From: Flavobacterium stagni | GTDB taxonomy: Bacteria > Bacteroidota > Bacteroidia > Flavobacteriales > Flavobacteriaceae | Direction of reading: 5' to 3' | NCBI RefSeq assembly: GCF_004122105.1 | Contig: NZ_SBKN01000003.1 | Coordinates: forward strand, 186,001 to 250,000 | Length of the DNA: 64,000 bases | Shown here: positions 1 through 8,451 of the stretch, piece by piece | Position numbering within the stretch: position 1 is the stretch's first letter | Layout of the letters: the number at the start of each line of letters is the position of its first letter | Program-made: the position numbers and the translations under genes | Notes under the pieces: model-generated | The model's database searches: none | Told to the model about the DNA's origin: nothing | The model's input: only the letters and a program-made list of their open reading frames with translations

Positions 1-3000
1 TTAGGTTGTTTGATTGTCATCTTTGTAGTGGTTTTATTGCTTGGAAATTGGCGTTCGGGATTGGTGGTCGCTTCAGTGATTCCACTATGTTTGTTGTTTG
101 CCATTTCGTTCATGAATATTTTTAATATCGATGCCAACTTGATGAGTTTGGGTGCAATTGACTTTGGAATTATCATTGACGGAGCTGTAATTATCGTGGA
201 ATTTATTGCTTTCCAAATTGCGCACAAAGCCAAACATTTAAATCATTTATCAAAATCAGAACGCCAAATTCAGATAGACGAAATCACGTTCAAAAGTGCT
301 TCAAAGATGATGAATTCAGCCGTTTTTGGACAGTTGATCATCTTGATTGTATTTATACCGATCTTATCCTTATCAGGTGTTGAAGGGAAAATGTTCAAAC
401 CAATGGCGATGACGTTTAGCTTTGCCTTAGTAGGCGCCATGTTATTTTGTTTTACGTATGTTCCCGTGGTATCTTCTTTATTTTTAAAAGCAAAAGAAGA
501 ACGTACGGATACTTTTTCAGTGCGATTGATCAATAAATTAAATGCCCTATACCGACCGATTATCAAGTGGGCTTTAATGAATACCCGAAAAGTTATGTAT
601 AGTGCTGGGGCTTTGTTAGTGTTTGCCATCGCATTGTTTACAACCATGGGTGGGGAATTTATTCCGACCCTAGATGAAGGCGATTTCGTGATTCAGCCCG
701 TATTAAAAACCGGAACGTCGTTATCCAAAACCATAAAAATTACCACCCAAATTGAGAAGACAATTTTGAAAAATTTCCCTGAAGTCCAACAAGTGGTGAG
801 TCGGATTGGTGCTGCCGAAGTACCTACCGACCCGATGAGTATGGAGGAAAGTGACATTATTGTCAAATTAAAACCAAAAGGGGAGTGGACTTCTGCATCG
901 ACAAAAGATGAATTGGCGGATAAAATCAAAGAAGCCGTTGAAAAGCAAATACCGAATATTGAAATTGAATTTACCCAGCCCATCGAAATGCGTTTCAATG
1001 AGTTGATTTCGGGAACACGAAGTGATGTGGCGATTAAGATTTTTGGAGAAGATTTGAATGTTTTGGCTAAACGCGCCGAGCAGATCAAAAATGCCATTAA
1101 AGATGTCGAAGGTGCTTCGGATATTATCGTTGAAAAAACAGAAGGATTGCCACAAATGTCGGTGCAGTTTGATCGCACAAAAATTGCACGTTATGGCTTA
1201 AATACAGCTGATTTGAATGAAATGATTGCACTCGGATTTGCGGGAGCAACTGTGGGAACTGTTTTCGAAGGCGAAAAACGATTTGATATGGTCATCCGTT
1301 TGGATAAAGACAAACGTCAGAATATTGATGATTTGCGAAATCTATATGTAACCACACCGCGTGGTGAGCAGATTCCTTTGTATCAATTGGCCAAAATTGA
1401 ATATACCGAAGGGCCGGCAAAAATCTCTAGAGACAATACACACCGCCGAATTGTGGTGGGAATCAATGTTAGAAACCGCGACATGCAAAGTGTGGTGGAT
1501 GATGTGCAAAAGATTATCAACGAAAAAATCAAGTTACCCCAAGGGTATTATATTACGTATGGCGGCCAGTTTGAAAACTTGCAAAGTGCCAAAGCCCGCT
1601 TGATGATTGCTGTGCCTATCGCTTTATTCCTCATTTTTGTCTTATTGTATTTTGCTTTTCAATCCGTAAAAGAAGCATTAATGGTGTATTCGGCTATTCC
1701 ATTATCAGCCGTAGGAGGAATTTTATTTTTATGGTTACGGGATTTACCGTTTAGTATTTCGGCAGGAGTAGGGTTTATTGCCTTGTTCGGAATTGCGGTT
1801 TTAAATGGAATTGTGTTAATTGAACATTTTAAAGAATTAAAACACGAAGGCATGACCGATATTGATGAATTAATCAAAAAAGGAACAACTGACCGTTTAC
1901 GTCCTGTGTTGTTAACGGCTTCAGCGGCCGCATTAGGGTTTTTGCCTATGGCGATTTCCGGTTCGGCAGGAGCAGAGGTGCAGCGTCCATTAGCGACCGT
2001 AGTGATAGGTGGCTTGTTTACGGCAACACTTTTAACGATGATTGTTTTACCGGTTTTATATAAACTTTTGGATTCCAAAGAAGGGAAAAAAGCCAAATTT
2101 AAAATCAATCCAGCAGTTGTTGTTTTCGGTTTCTTATTCAGTAGTTTGGGAACTTTTGCCCAACAAAAAAATACGGAATTGGAAAGTTTAATTCAAAAAG
2201 CAACCGAAAATAATTTGGGAATTAAAGCGGCCAATACCGGAATTGAAAAGGCGAAAGCTGCTCAAGGAACGGCCTATTCTATTGATAAAACCAATGTTTA
2301 CTACAGCTATGATCAGAATAATTTGGCTTTGAATAATTTACCGCTAAAGGTAGTGGGAGTCCAACAGAAATTTAGTTTTCCAACAGTATACAGTGCTCAA
2401 AAGAAATTGCTTCGTGCTGAATATGAGCGAGAAAAAGCAGGATTGGAGTTGCAAAAGTTGCAGCTATCACAAGAAGTCGCCCAATTATACAACACGATTG
2501 TGTATTTGAACCATCAAAAACAAATGTATCGTTATCTCGATAGTTTGTATCAAAATTTTTCCAAAGCCAGTGGCAGAAAGTTTGAATTGGGGGAAAGCAA
2601 TTATTTGGAAAAAATCACGGCGCAGAGTAAGTTTCGCCAAATTCACACACAACTCGAGCAATTGGATTTGGATTTAGAAGCCGCTTATGCCCGATTAGCC
2701 GCTTTCATTCAGGACAAAGAAAAACCTATTATTCAAACCCAAAAATTAGAACCGGTTATTGCCGTTGATTATAGTTCAAACAAGCAAGTCTATGAATCTT
2801 ACTTCCAGTCTATAAGTAAAGTAAACGACCAAAATGTGTATTTGCAAAAACAAAGTTGGTTACCCGATCTCAATTTGGAATATTTTCAAGGAAAAAATAA
2901 TGGTTTATCGACTTCACTTTATGGTTTTCAAGTCGGATTAGGAGTTCCTTTGTTTTATGGTTCAATTCAAGCCAAGAATAAAGTGGCAAAATTGGAGCAA

Positions 3001-3297
3001 CAACGTTGGGAATCCCAAAAGCAAAATGAGCTACAACGTTTGGAACAATCAATTATCTCTCGAAAAAAAGAATTAGATAAATATCAAAAAACCATGCAGT
3101 ATTACCAGGAAACGGGTAACCAGTTGGCCAACGAAATTATCAAAGTGGCCGAGATGAGTTATAAGCATGGTGAAATTGACTTTTTTCAATACATTCTCAG
3201 TTTAGAAAATGCCACCGGAATTCGAGCTGAATACCTAAATGCTGTTTACCAATACAATGCCCTTCACTATCAATTAATTTATTTGACACTTCAATAA
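1..3297 (+). CDS. CusA/CzcA-type heavy-metal RND efflux pump fused to a TolC-like outer-membrane factor (5' end outside window)
   Basis: Proton-driven inner-membrane pump of the heavy-metal RND class. The frame is open from base 1, so the N-terminal portion lies outside the window. The HME-RND TM4 signature (DFG, then DGA, then E) is near residues 54-67, and GGEFIPTLDEGD, typical of CzcA/CusA, is near residue 215. The RND part ends near residue 700. A hydrophobic segment ending in FAQQ follows, resembling a signal peptide, and then about 390 residues of helical, TolC/CzcC-like outer-membrane efflux domain. This pump-channel fusion is known in Bacteroidetes. The stop is one base before the start of the adaptor gene, so the two form an operon. 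The exact metal cannot be read from the sequence. Confidence 0.9.
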   Translation, partial: LGCLIVIFVVVLLLGNWRSGLVVASVIPLCLLFAISFMNIFNIDANLMSLGAIDFGIIIDGAVIIVEFIAFQIAHKAKHLNHLSKSERQIQIDEITFKSASKMMNSAVFGQLIILIVFIPILSLSGVEGKMFKPMAMTFSFALVGAMLFCFTYVPVVSSLFLKAKEERTDTFSVRLINKLNALYRPIIKWALMNTRKVMYSAGALLVFAIALFTTMGGEFIPTLDEGDFVIQPVLKTGTSLSKTIKITTQIEKTILKNFPEVQQVVSRIGAAEVPTDPMSMEESDIIVKLKPKGEWTSASTKDELADKIKEAVEKQIPNIEIEFTQPIEMRFNELISGTRSDVAIKIFGEDLNVLAKRAEQIKNAIKDVEGASDIIVEKTEGLPQMSVQFDRTKIARYGLNTADLNEMIALGFAGATVGTVFEGEKRFDMVIRLDKDKRQNIDDLRNLYVTTPRGEQIPLYQLAKIEYTEGPAKISRDNTHRRIVVGINVRNRDMQSVVDDVQKIINEKIKLPQGYYITYGGQFENLQSAKARLMIAVPIALFLIFVLLYFAFQSVKEALMVYSAIPLSAVGGILFLWLRDLPFSISAGVGFIALFGIAVLNGIVLIEHFKELKHEGMTDIDELIKKGTTDRLRPVLLTASAAALGFLPMAISGSAGAEVQRPLATVVIGGLFTATLLTMIVLPVLYKLLDSKEGKKAKFKINPAVVVFGFLFSSLGTFAQQKNTELESLIQKATENNLGIKAANTGIEKAKAAQGTAYSIDKTNVYYSYDQNNLALNNLPLKVVGVQQKFSFPTVYSAQKKLLRAEYEREKAGLELQKLQLSQEVAQLYNTIVYLNHQKQMYRYLDSLYQNFSKASGRKFELGESNYLEKITAQSKFRQIHTQLEQLDLDLEAAYARLAAFIQDKEKPIIQTQKLEPVIAVDYSSNKQVYESYFQSISKVNDQNVYLQKQSWLPDLNLEYFQGKNNGLSTSLYGFQVGLGVPLFYGSIQAKNKVAKLEQQRWESQKQNELQRLEQSIISRKKELDKYQKTMQYYQETGNQLANEIIKVAEMSYKHGEIDFFQYILSLENATGIRAEYLNAVYQYNALHYQLIYLTLQ

Positions 3298-3298
3298 G

Positions 3299-4417
3299 AT
3301 GAAAAAATATATTGTATTATCGTTAAGTTTACTTGCTTTAAGTTGTAAAAATGAACCCGCAACCGCGCCTGAATCTACAGTTGATTCTGGATATGTAACG
3401 GTTACCAAAGCCCAATTTGAAAATATGGGAATGGAAATGGGAACGCCTATTGCGATGGATTTTGATGTGGCTGTGAAAGCCTCAGGGCGCATTGATGTTC
3501 CGCCTAAAAATCGGGCTAAAATCACCACGTTCATCTCGGGTTTTGTAAAGAGTTCGAACCTACTCATCGGGGATAAAGTGGCAAAAGGGCAAGCATTACT
3601 TACCATTGAAAGTCCGGAAGTCGTGGATATGCAGAAAGAGTATTTGACAATTGCTCGTCAATTAGAATATTTAAAATCGGAATATACACGTCAAAAGACC
3701 TTGTATGACGAGAAAATCACTTCGCAAAAGAATTATCTAAAGGCGGACAGTGATTATAAAACCGCTTTAGGACAATACCAATCGTTACGTCAAAAGTTAT
3801 TGATGTTGACTATTAATCCAGGACAAGTTGAAAAAGGAAAAATTGCGTCAACAATTACGTTATATGCGCCTATTTCTGGGGATATCACTACTGTCAATGC
3901 CGCTGTGGGTATGGCTGTAAATCCTTCTGAAATGTTGATGGAGATTGTGGATAATAAGGAATTACATATCGAGTTAAGCGTTTTTGAAAAAGACATTTTA
4001 AAAGTAAAAGAAAATCAATTGATCAAATTTACAGTACCCGAAGCTTCTAAAGAAGTTTTTGAAGGCGAGGTGCATTTAATTGGTAAATCGATTGAAGGAA
4101 CCGACCGAACCACCAATGTTCATGGCCATTTGGATGAAAAAGTAAAGCAAAAATTATTGACCGGAATGTTTATTGAAGCCAATATTGTGGTGGATCGTAA
4201 AAAAGGTTATGCGGTACCTAAAGATGCTTTAGGTAAAGAAAATGATAAATATTTCGTACTTTTATTTCACCATGAAGATGGTAAAGGAATTCATTTTACT
4301 AAAGTTCCAGTTGTTGTAGGTTCTTCTTCCGATGATTTTGAAGAGATTGCTGTGGATGGAAAAATAAAACCCGATTCCAAAGTATTGCTCAAAGGAGTAT
4401 TTGATTTAATCAATTAG
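3299..4417 (+). CDS. RND efflux periplasmic adaptor subunit (CusB/CzcB/HlyD family), lipoprotein
   Basis: Membrane-fusion protein that would bridge the RND pump and the outer-membrane channel encoded just upstream. The N-terminus is a lipoprotein signal with lipobox ALSC (Cys16). A barrel-sandwich/lipoyl half-motif follows (KITTFISGFV near residue 75, KVAKGQALLTIESPE near 95). A coiled-coil hairpin runs about 105-160, the second lipoyl half (ITLYAPISGDI) is near 185, and beta-barrel and membrane-proximal domains follow. At 372 residues it has normal adaptor length. The start ATG is one base after the pump stop codon. No long His/Met-rich metal-binding tail is seen. Confidence 0.9.
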   Translation: MKKYIVLSLSLLALSCKNEPATAPESTVDSGYVTVTKAQFENMGMEMGTPIAMDFDVAVKASGRIDVPPKNRAKITTFISGFVKSSNLLIGDKVAKGQALLTIESPEVVDMQKEYLTIARQLEYLKSEYTRQKTLYDEKITSQKNYLKADSDYKTALGQYQSLRQKLLMLTINPGQVEKGKIASTITLYAPISGDITTVNAAVGMAVNPSEMLMEIVDNKELHIELSVFEKDILKVKENQLIKFTVPEASKEVFEGEVHLIGKSIEGTDRTTNVHGHLDEKVKQKLLTGMFIEANIVVDRKKGYAVPKDALGKENDKYFVLLFHHEDGKGIHFTKVPVVVGSSSDDFEEIAVDGKIKPDSKVLLKGVFDLIN

Positions 4418-4419
4418 TT

Positions 4420-5538
4420 ATGGATATTTCCCGATTACAAGCACAACTACAAGTCGAAATCGATACGGCTTTTTTATACCACAGTATAGCCGCTATTCAA
4501 GAAGATCAAAGTTTGTTTCGGGTTTTAGAAGCTTTAGCTAAAATTGAAGAAGGTCATGCGCAACACATGTTGGGTGAACTTCAAAAAGTGAGTCCGAACT
4601 ACAAAATGCCCAGTCCTTCACGAAGGGCCAAATTGCAATTGCGTTTGGGTAAAATTTTTGGGTACAGTTCAATCATCAGTAGTTTGGCAAGTGTTGAGAA
4701 ACAATTTGCGGTCAATACAATTCGTAACAAACGAAAACAAGGTGAGGAAATATCGGGATTTGAACACAATCACTTAAAAATTATAGAGGCTGTAAATTCG
4801 AACCAAGCGTTAAATGTTTCGGGCGGATTTTTATCCAAGTTTGAGAGTCGGCACAAATCTGTTGGAGGGAACGCGCTACGTGCTGCGGTTTTGGGAGCCA
4901 ATGATGGTTTGGTGTCTAATATGAGTTTGGTAATGGGAGTCGCCGGTGCAGCCGCTCAAAACAATACGATTTTGTTGACAGGTACGGCCGGACTATTGGC
5001 GGGTGCGATTTCGATGGCATTGGGCGAATGGTTGTCTGTGCAGAGTTCGCGCGAACTACACCAACGCCAAATCGATTTAGAAATGGCGGAATTGGAAGCG
5101 TCTCCAGAAGAAGAGAAAAAGGAACTCATTTTATTATACCAAGCCAAAGGATTGTCAGAGAGTGAAGCCAAAAATCTAGCAGATAAAGCTTTTGAATCCA
5201 AAGAATCAGCTATCGATACCTTAATTGTAGAAGAGTTGGGAATTGATAAAGAGGAATTAGGAGGTTCCGCTTGGGAGGCCGCTATTACTTCCTTTTTATT
5301 GTTTTCGATTGGAGCGATTATTCCCCTTTTTCCATTTTTCTTTTTATCGGGGTTTCCTGCAATTTTGACAAGTTTGGCGGCTAGTGTACTCGGCTTATTT
5401 ACGATTGGCGCGTCCATCACTTTATTTACTGGGAAGTCAATTTGGTATTCTGGATTTCGACAAATTGGATTTGGATTGGCAGCTGCTGCCGTAACCTATG
5501 GCATTGGTTCGCTGATAGGTGTACAATTGGGAGGTTAA
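4420..5538 (+). CDS. Ferritin-like domain plus VIT1/CCC1 transporter (MbfA-like iron/manganese exporter)
   Basis: Two-part protein. Residues about 1-135 form a rubrerythrin/ferritin-like four-helix domain with Glu and ExxH-type metal ligands (EVEIDTAF; EEGHAQH; GFEHNH). Residues about 145-372 are a VIT1/CCC1-type membrane domain (ALRAAVLGANDGLVSNMSLVMGV, then GAISMALGEWLSVQSSRE) with about five membrane helices. This architecture matches the erythrin-VIT family (MbfA in alphaproteobacteria), which exports Fe2+ or Mn2+ across the inner membrane. The start lies two bases after the adaptor stop, so it is probably co-transcribed with the efflux pump, which suggests a metal-detoxification operon. 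The specific metal is inferred only. Confidence 0.87.
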   Translation: MDISRLQAQLQVEIDTAFLYHSIAAIQEDQSLFRVLEALAKIEEGHAQHMLGELQKVSPNYKMPSPSRRAKLQLRLGKIFGYSSIISSLASVEKQFAVNTIRNKRKQGEEISGFEHNHLKIIEAVNSNQALNVSGGFLSKFESRHKSVGGNALRAAVLGANDGLVSNMSLVMGVAGAAAQNNTILLTGTAGLLAGAISMALGEWLSVQSSRELHQRQIDLEMAELEASPEEEKKELILLYQAKGLSESEAKNLADKAFESKESAIDTLIVEELGIDKEELGGSAWEAAITSFLLFSIGAIIPLFPFFFLSGFPAILTSLAASVLGLFTIGASITLFTGKSIWYSGFRQIGFGLAAAAVTYGIGSLIGVQLGG

Positions 5539-5560
5539 TAATTAAAAACAAACATAGCGT

Positions 5561-6052
5561 ATGAATGATGCACATTTACACATGGTGGTAAATCATTTTC
5601 CCATCATCGGAATTATTTTAGGTTTTATTGTTTTGGTTGGCGGAATTGTTTTAAAAAATAAGACAATACAGAATACAGCCTACTTTTTATTTATTGTGGG
5701 AGCAATCGCCACTTTAGCGAGTATGGCTACAGGAGAAGGTGCTGAAGAAATGGTAGAGGAATTGCCTGGAGTTGGACATGAAATCATCCACGAACATGAG
5801 GAAATTGCAGAAAAACTAGCTTTGGTTTTATATGCTCTTGGTTTGGTCTCTATTGTTGGCTGGTATTTGAATGTGAAAGATAATGCTAAAGCAAAATGGG
5901 TAACCATTGCGGCTTTGGTGTTATCAATTGCTGGAGTTCTTTTAGGCAAAGCTACAGGAACAAGTGGAGGAGAGATTCGCCACACTGAAATTCGAAATGA
6001 AAGCAATGCAGCTCCTTCAAATGAGATGGAAACCCATGATGATGAAGACTAA
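5561..6052 (+). CDS. Small integral membrane protein, DUF2231-like
   Basis: A 163-residue protein with about four membrane helices and an acidic, soluble C-terminal tail (ends ETHDDED). The opening residues HLHMVVNHFPIIG resemble the LHP...HFP start of DUF2231-type membrane proteins, which places conserved histidines at the membrane edge. A His/Glu-rich loop (VGHEIIHEHEEIAEK, residues about 73-87) could bind metal. It lies 22 bases after the VIT1-type gene and ends just before a strong terminator, so it is probably the last gene of the metal operon. Function is unknown; a metal-linked role is inferred from context and the histidines. Confidence 0.6.
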   Translation: MNDAHLHMVVNHFPIIGIILGFIVLVGGIVLKNKTIQNTAYFLFIVGAIATLASMATGEGAEEMVEELPGVGHEIIHEHEEIAEKLALVLYALGLVSIVGWYLNVKDNAKAKWVTIAALVLSIAGVLLGKATGTSGGEIRHTEIRNESNAAPSNEMETHDDED

Positions 6053-6070
6053 ATAAAAAATAACAAACAA

Positions 6071-6100
6071 AAAACCGGAGCACTACACTCCGGTTTTTTT
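6071..6100. terminator. Rho-independent terminator between convergent genes
   Basis: The inverted repeat AACCGGAG / CTCCGGTT, with a 7-base loop, is followed by a run of T on the plus strand and preceded by a run of A, so it can work in both directions. It closes the metal-efflux operon and overlaps the stop codon of the convergent minus-strand gene. Confidence 0.88.
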
Positions 6101-6494
6101 ATGGGTTTTCAAAAAGTTGAACCTGACTTTTCAAACGTTCAATTAACATATTCATCATGCGTTTGTTCAGGTTGGAAGAATTAAGAATGTACTCTTGGTA
6201 TTCTTGTACCGTAAATAATCCAATTACCATTCCTTTCAGTGAATTACGGAATTTTATATCCCGTTGAATGACGTTTTCGATATAAGCCATTTTCTTGTCG
6301 GGCCCTAATGAAAAGAAAACATTTTTCTGTTTGACTGCATAATTCCGAAACACTTCAATAAACAAATCATTTTGCAATTTCAGAATGGGGCGTAGGGTTT
6401 GATTCTGAAAAACTTCTTCGGAAGAAGAGTTGGGGTTGATGGTGCCAATAGCATTGCCTCGCAATTCCATTAGACTGGGGTCTCTCGGTTCCAT
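6099..6494 (-). CDS. Conserved hypothetical protein of Flavobacteria
   Basis: A 131-residue soluble, mostly helical protein without signal peptide or membrane segment. I recognise the general pattern (N-terminal EPRDPSLMELRGNAIG, C-terminal NKRMMNMLIERLKSQ) as a protein widely conserved in Flavobacteriaceae. It is sometimes labelled glyoxalase in databases, although nothing visible here supports a glyoxalase fold. The start follows the terminator of the ompA gene, so it is probably transcribed on its own. Function unknown. Confidence 0.7.
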   Translation of the reverse strand: MEPRDPSLMELRGNAIGTINPNSSSEEVFQNQTLRPILKLQNDLFIEVFRNYAVKQKNVFFSLGPDKKMAYIENVIQRDIKFRNSLKGMVIGLFTVQEYQEYILNSSNLNKRMMNMLIERLKSQVQLFENP

Positions 6495-6510
6495 TTTTCT
6501 TTTAAAGGTA

Positions 6511-6545
6511 TAAAAAAAGCCCCTGCAAATTGCAGAGGCTTTGTT
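6511..6545 (-). terminator. Rho-independent terminator of the OmpA/OprF gene
   Basis: Read on the minus strand: AAAGCCTCTGCAA, short loop, TTGCAGGGGCTTT and then a T run. The stem is GC-rich and placed 26 bases after the ompA-like stop codon. Confidence 0.85.
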
Positions 6546-6570
6546 ATAGTTATGAATACTTCGTTGTTAA

Positions 6571-7887
6571 TTATTTAACTTGGAAAGTTACACGTCTTAC
6601 TAATTTTCTAGCACCATCAGAGTTTGGATCTACTGATGAGTCTTCACCTTGAGTCACAACAGTCATACGGTCTGCAGCGATTCCAGCTTTCACTAAGATA
6701 GCTTTCACTGCCTCTGCACGTTTGTTGGCTAAGTTATTGTTGAATGCACTTGAACCAATTTCATCAGCATGTCCGATGATTTCAATTTTGGTATTCGGGA
6801 AGTTTCTCAAATAGGTCAACATAAAGTCGATGCCTTCTGTAGAAACATTGGTTGGTGTCGATTTGTTCGTGTCGAAATAAGTAGTTACATAACCTTCATT
6901 GATTAATTTCTTAACCATATCTTCATTAGACTGTTGTGTAACTTCTTTTGTCGTTTTATCAACATATCGCTCTAACTCATCTGGAACTCCATTACGGTTG
7001 ATGTCCACCATTTTACCACGTGTATCAACAGCAACACCTGCAACTGAATTGTTTTCTTGGTCTAAATAATCTGGAACTCCGTCTTTGTCGGTATCGTTCA
7101 TTAATGTTTCCATATCATCGATACGTTTACCTAATGCTTCGATTTCATCTGATTTTTTATCGCGAATTACAGCCCAGTCACCATGAATATCATTTGGTCC
7201 AAATGAATACGATAAACCTAATGAACCCGTAATTAATTGACCATTTAAGTTGTTGGAAATATCAGAATATGATCCATCCCAATTGAAGTGTTGACGGTAA
7301 TTGTTTTGAACAGAAACATCTAACATTACAGCTAATTTTTGCGTAATTCTAAATTGTGGAGTAATACCAATTACTAAACCACCATTCCATTCCGTAGCAC
7401 CATTATTATGATCGTTTTCAAAAACATTTGCTGTTTTTGAAGTCATCGCATCAATTTTGATACCTCCATGAGCCAATAAACCAAAACGGTTTAAGTTTTC
7501 TTGAATTCCTAATAATCGAGATAAATTAACAACACCTTCTAAACCTACACCAAATTGTTGCATTTCAAAAGGTTTACTTCCGTTGTCTTTAATGTTTTTT
7601 AAATTGTCATAATGTAAAGAACCTCTAAATCCAAAAATTGGACTTAACATGTAACGACCTGACAATGAAAAACTATTGGCTTGTGGTTTACCCAAAAAAG
7701 CACCAGGATCGCTGGAAAAATATCCAACTGCATAGGGTTTAACTCCCTTGGCCTGACCAACGGTTGCCTCAATAGTCCACTTGTTAAATTCAGATGTTGC
7801 GGTTGTGTCTTTTACTTCTTCTTTTTTCTGAGCCTGAAGTGCTACAGATGAAGCCATTAAAAGCGACAACAAAGTAATTTTCTTCAT
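6571..7887 (-). CDS. OmpA/OprF-family outer-membrane protein with thrombospondin type 3 repeats
   Basis: Structural outer-membrane protein that ties the outer membrane to peptidoglycan. The N-terminal signal peptide ends ALQAQ. Residues about 30-235 look like an eight-stranded beta-barrel. A Ca2+-binding thrombospondin type 3-like linker follows (NDTDKDGVPDYLD and DINRNGVPDELE, about 265-310). Residues about 330-438 are the OmpA peptidoglycan-binding domain (GYVTTYFDTNKS, IEIIGHADEIGSSAFNNNLANKRAEAV). The length of 438 residues fits the family. A near-ideal Bacteroidetes promoter lies upstream and a strong terminator downstream, consistent with an abundant single-gene transcript. Confidence 0.93.
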   Translation of the reverse strand: MKKITLLSLLMASSVALQAQKKEEVKDTTATSEFNKWTIEATVGQAKGVKPYAVGYFSSDPGAFLGKPQANSFSLSGRYMLSPIFGFRGSLHYDNLKNIKDNGSKPFEMQQFGVGLEGVVNLSRLLGIQENLNRFGLLAHGGIKIDAMTSKTANVFENDHNNGATEWNGGLVIGITPQFRITQKLAVMLDVSVQNNYRQHFNWDGSYSDISNNLNGQLITGSLGLSYSFGPNDIHGDWAVIRDKKSDEIEALGKRIDDMETLMNDTDKDGVPDYLDQENNSVAGVAVDTRGKMVDINRNGVPDELERYVDKTTKEVTQQSNEDMVKKLINEGYVTTYFDTNKSTPTNVSTEGIDFMLTYLRNFPNTKIEIIGHADEIGSSAFNNNLANKRAEAVKAILVKAGIAADRMTVVTQGEDSSVDPNSDGARKLVRRVTFQVK

Positions 7888-7920
7888 ATTAGAATTTAGT
7901 TAAATTTATACTTTGTGTTG

Positions 7921-7950
7921 CAAATATAGTTGTTTGCAGGTTATTAGCAA
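7921..7950 (-). promoter_or_regulatory. Bacteroidetes-type promoter of the OmpA/OprF gene
   Basis: On the minus strand TTG, 19 bases, then TATATTTG: a full match to TTG-N17-23-TAnnTTTG. The -7 box ends about 34 bases before the ATG, which leaves a short leader. Confidence 0.78.
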
Positions 7951-8055
7951 GAAAATGTGTTAAAAGATTCCTTATTTTTACAAACAATTTCATTAACAAA
8001 AATAAGTTATTTCTTACTTTGTGTTTTTGAGTGTGTCTATTTAAAAAATTACAGC

Positions 8056-8451
8056 ATGCGTTTTCATACTAGAAAATGGGTTAAACCCGAAGATTTAAAT
8101 CCGAACAGCACATTGTTTGGTGGACGTTTATTGGCTTGGATAGATGAAGAAGTGGCTCTATATGCCATCATTCAATTAGAAACACCTAGAGTAGTGACAA
8201 AACACATGTCGGAAATTAATTTCAGAAGTTCGGCCAAACAAGGAGATATAATAGAAATTGGTATCGATGTAGTGAAATTCGGTACAACTTCCCTTACGTT
8301 AATGTGTGAAGTGCGCAATATGATGACCCGCGAAACGATAATCACCATTGATGTAATTACCATGGTAGGCGTGGATGAAAATGGAAAACCCAGAGCCCAC
8401 GGTAAAACCAAAGTTGAGTATGTCAGTGACCGATTAAATAAAAAAGATTAA
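8056..8451 (+). CDS. Acyl-CoA thioesterase, hot-dog fold (YciA-like)
   Basis: Hydrolyses acyl-CoA to free acid plus CoA. The 131-residue product opens with MRFHTRKWVKPEDLNPNSTLFGG. It has the family signature NPNSTLFGGRLLAWIDEEVALYA, with the catalytic Asp/Glu on the central helix, and VTKHMSEINFRSSAKQGD. The frame is open for 33 codons further upstream, but that stretch is poorly coding and homologues begin at this Met. The stop overlaps the stop of the convergent mscS gene by a few bases, with no terminator between them. Confidence 0.88.
   Translation: MRFHTRKWVKPEDLNPNSTLFGGRLLAWIDEEVALYAIIQLETPRVVTKHMSEINFRSSAKQGDIIEIGIDVVKFGTTSLTLMCEVRNMMTRETIITIDVITMVGVDENGKPRAHGKTKVEYVSDRLNKKD

Noticed and set aside
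2870..3052. Antisense open frames inside the efflux, ligase and monooxygenase genes
   Set aside because: They mirror strong coding frames on the other strand and show no independent motif or start context; treated as shadows.
7957..8055. 33-codon N-terminal extension of the YciA-like thioesterase
   Set aside because: Sequence is hydrophobic and unlike coding DNA of the family; the conserved start is MRFHTRKW.
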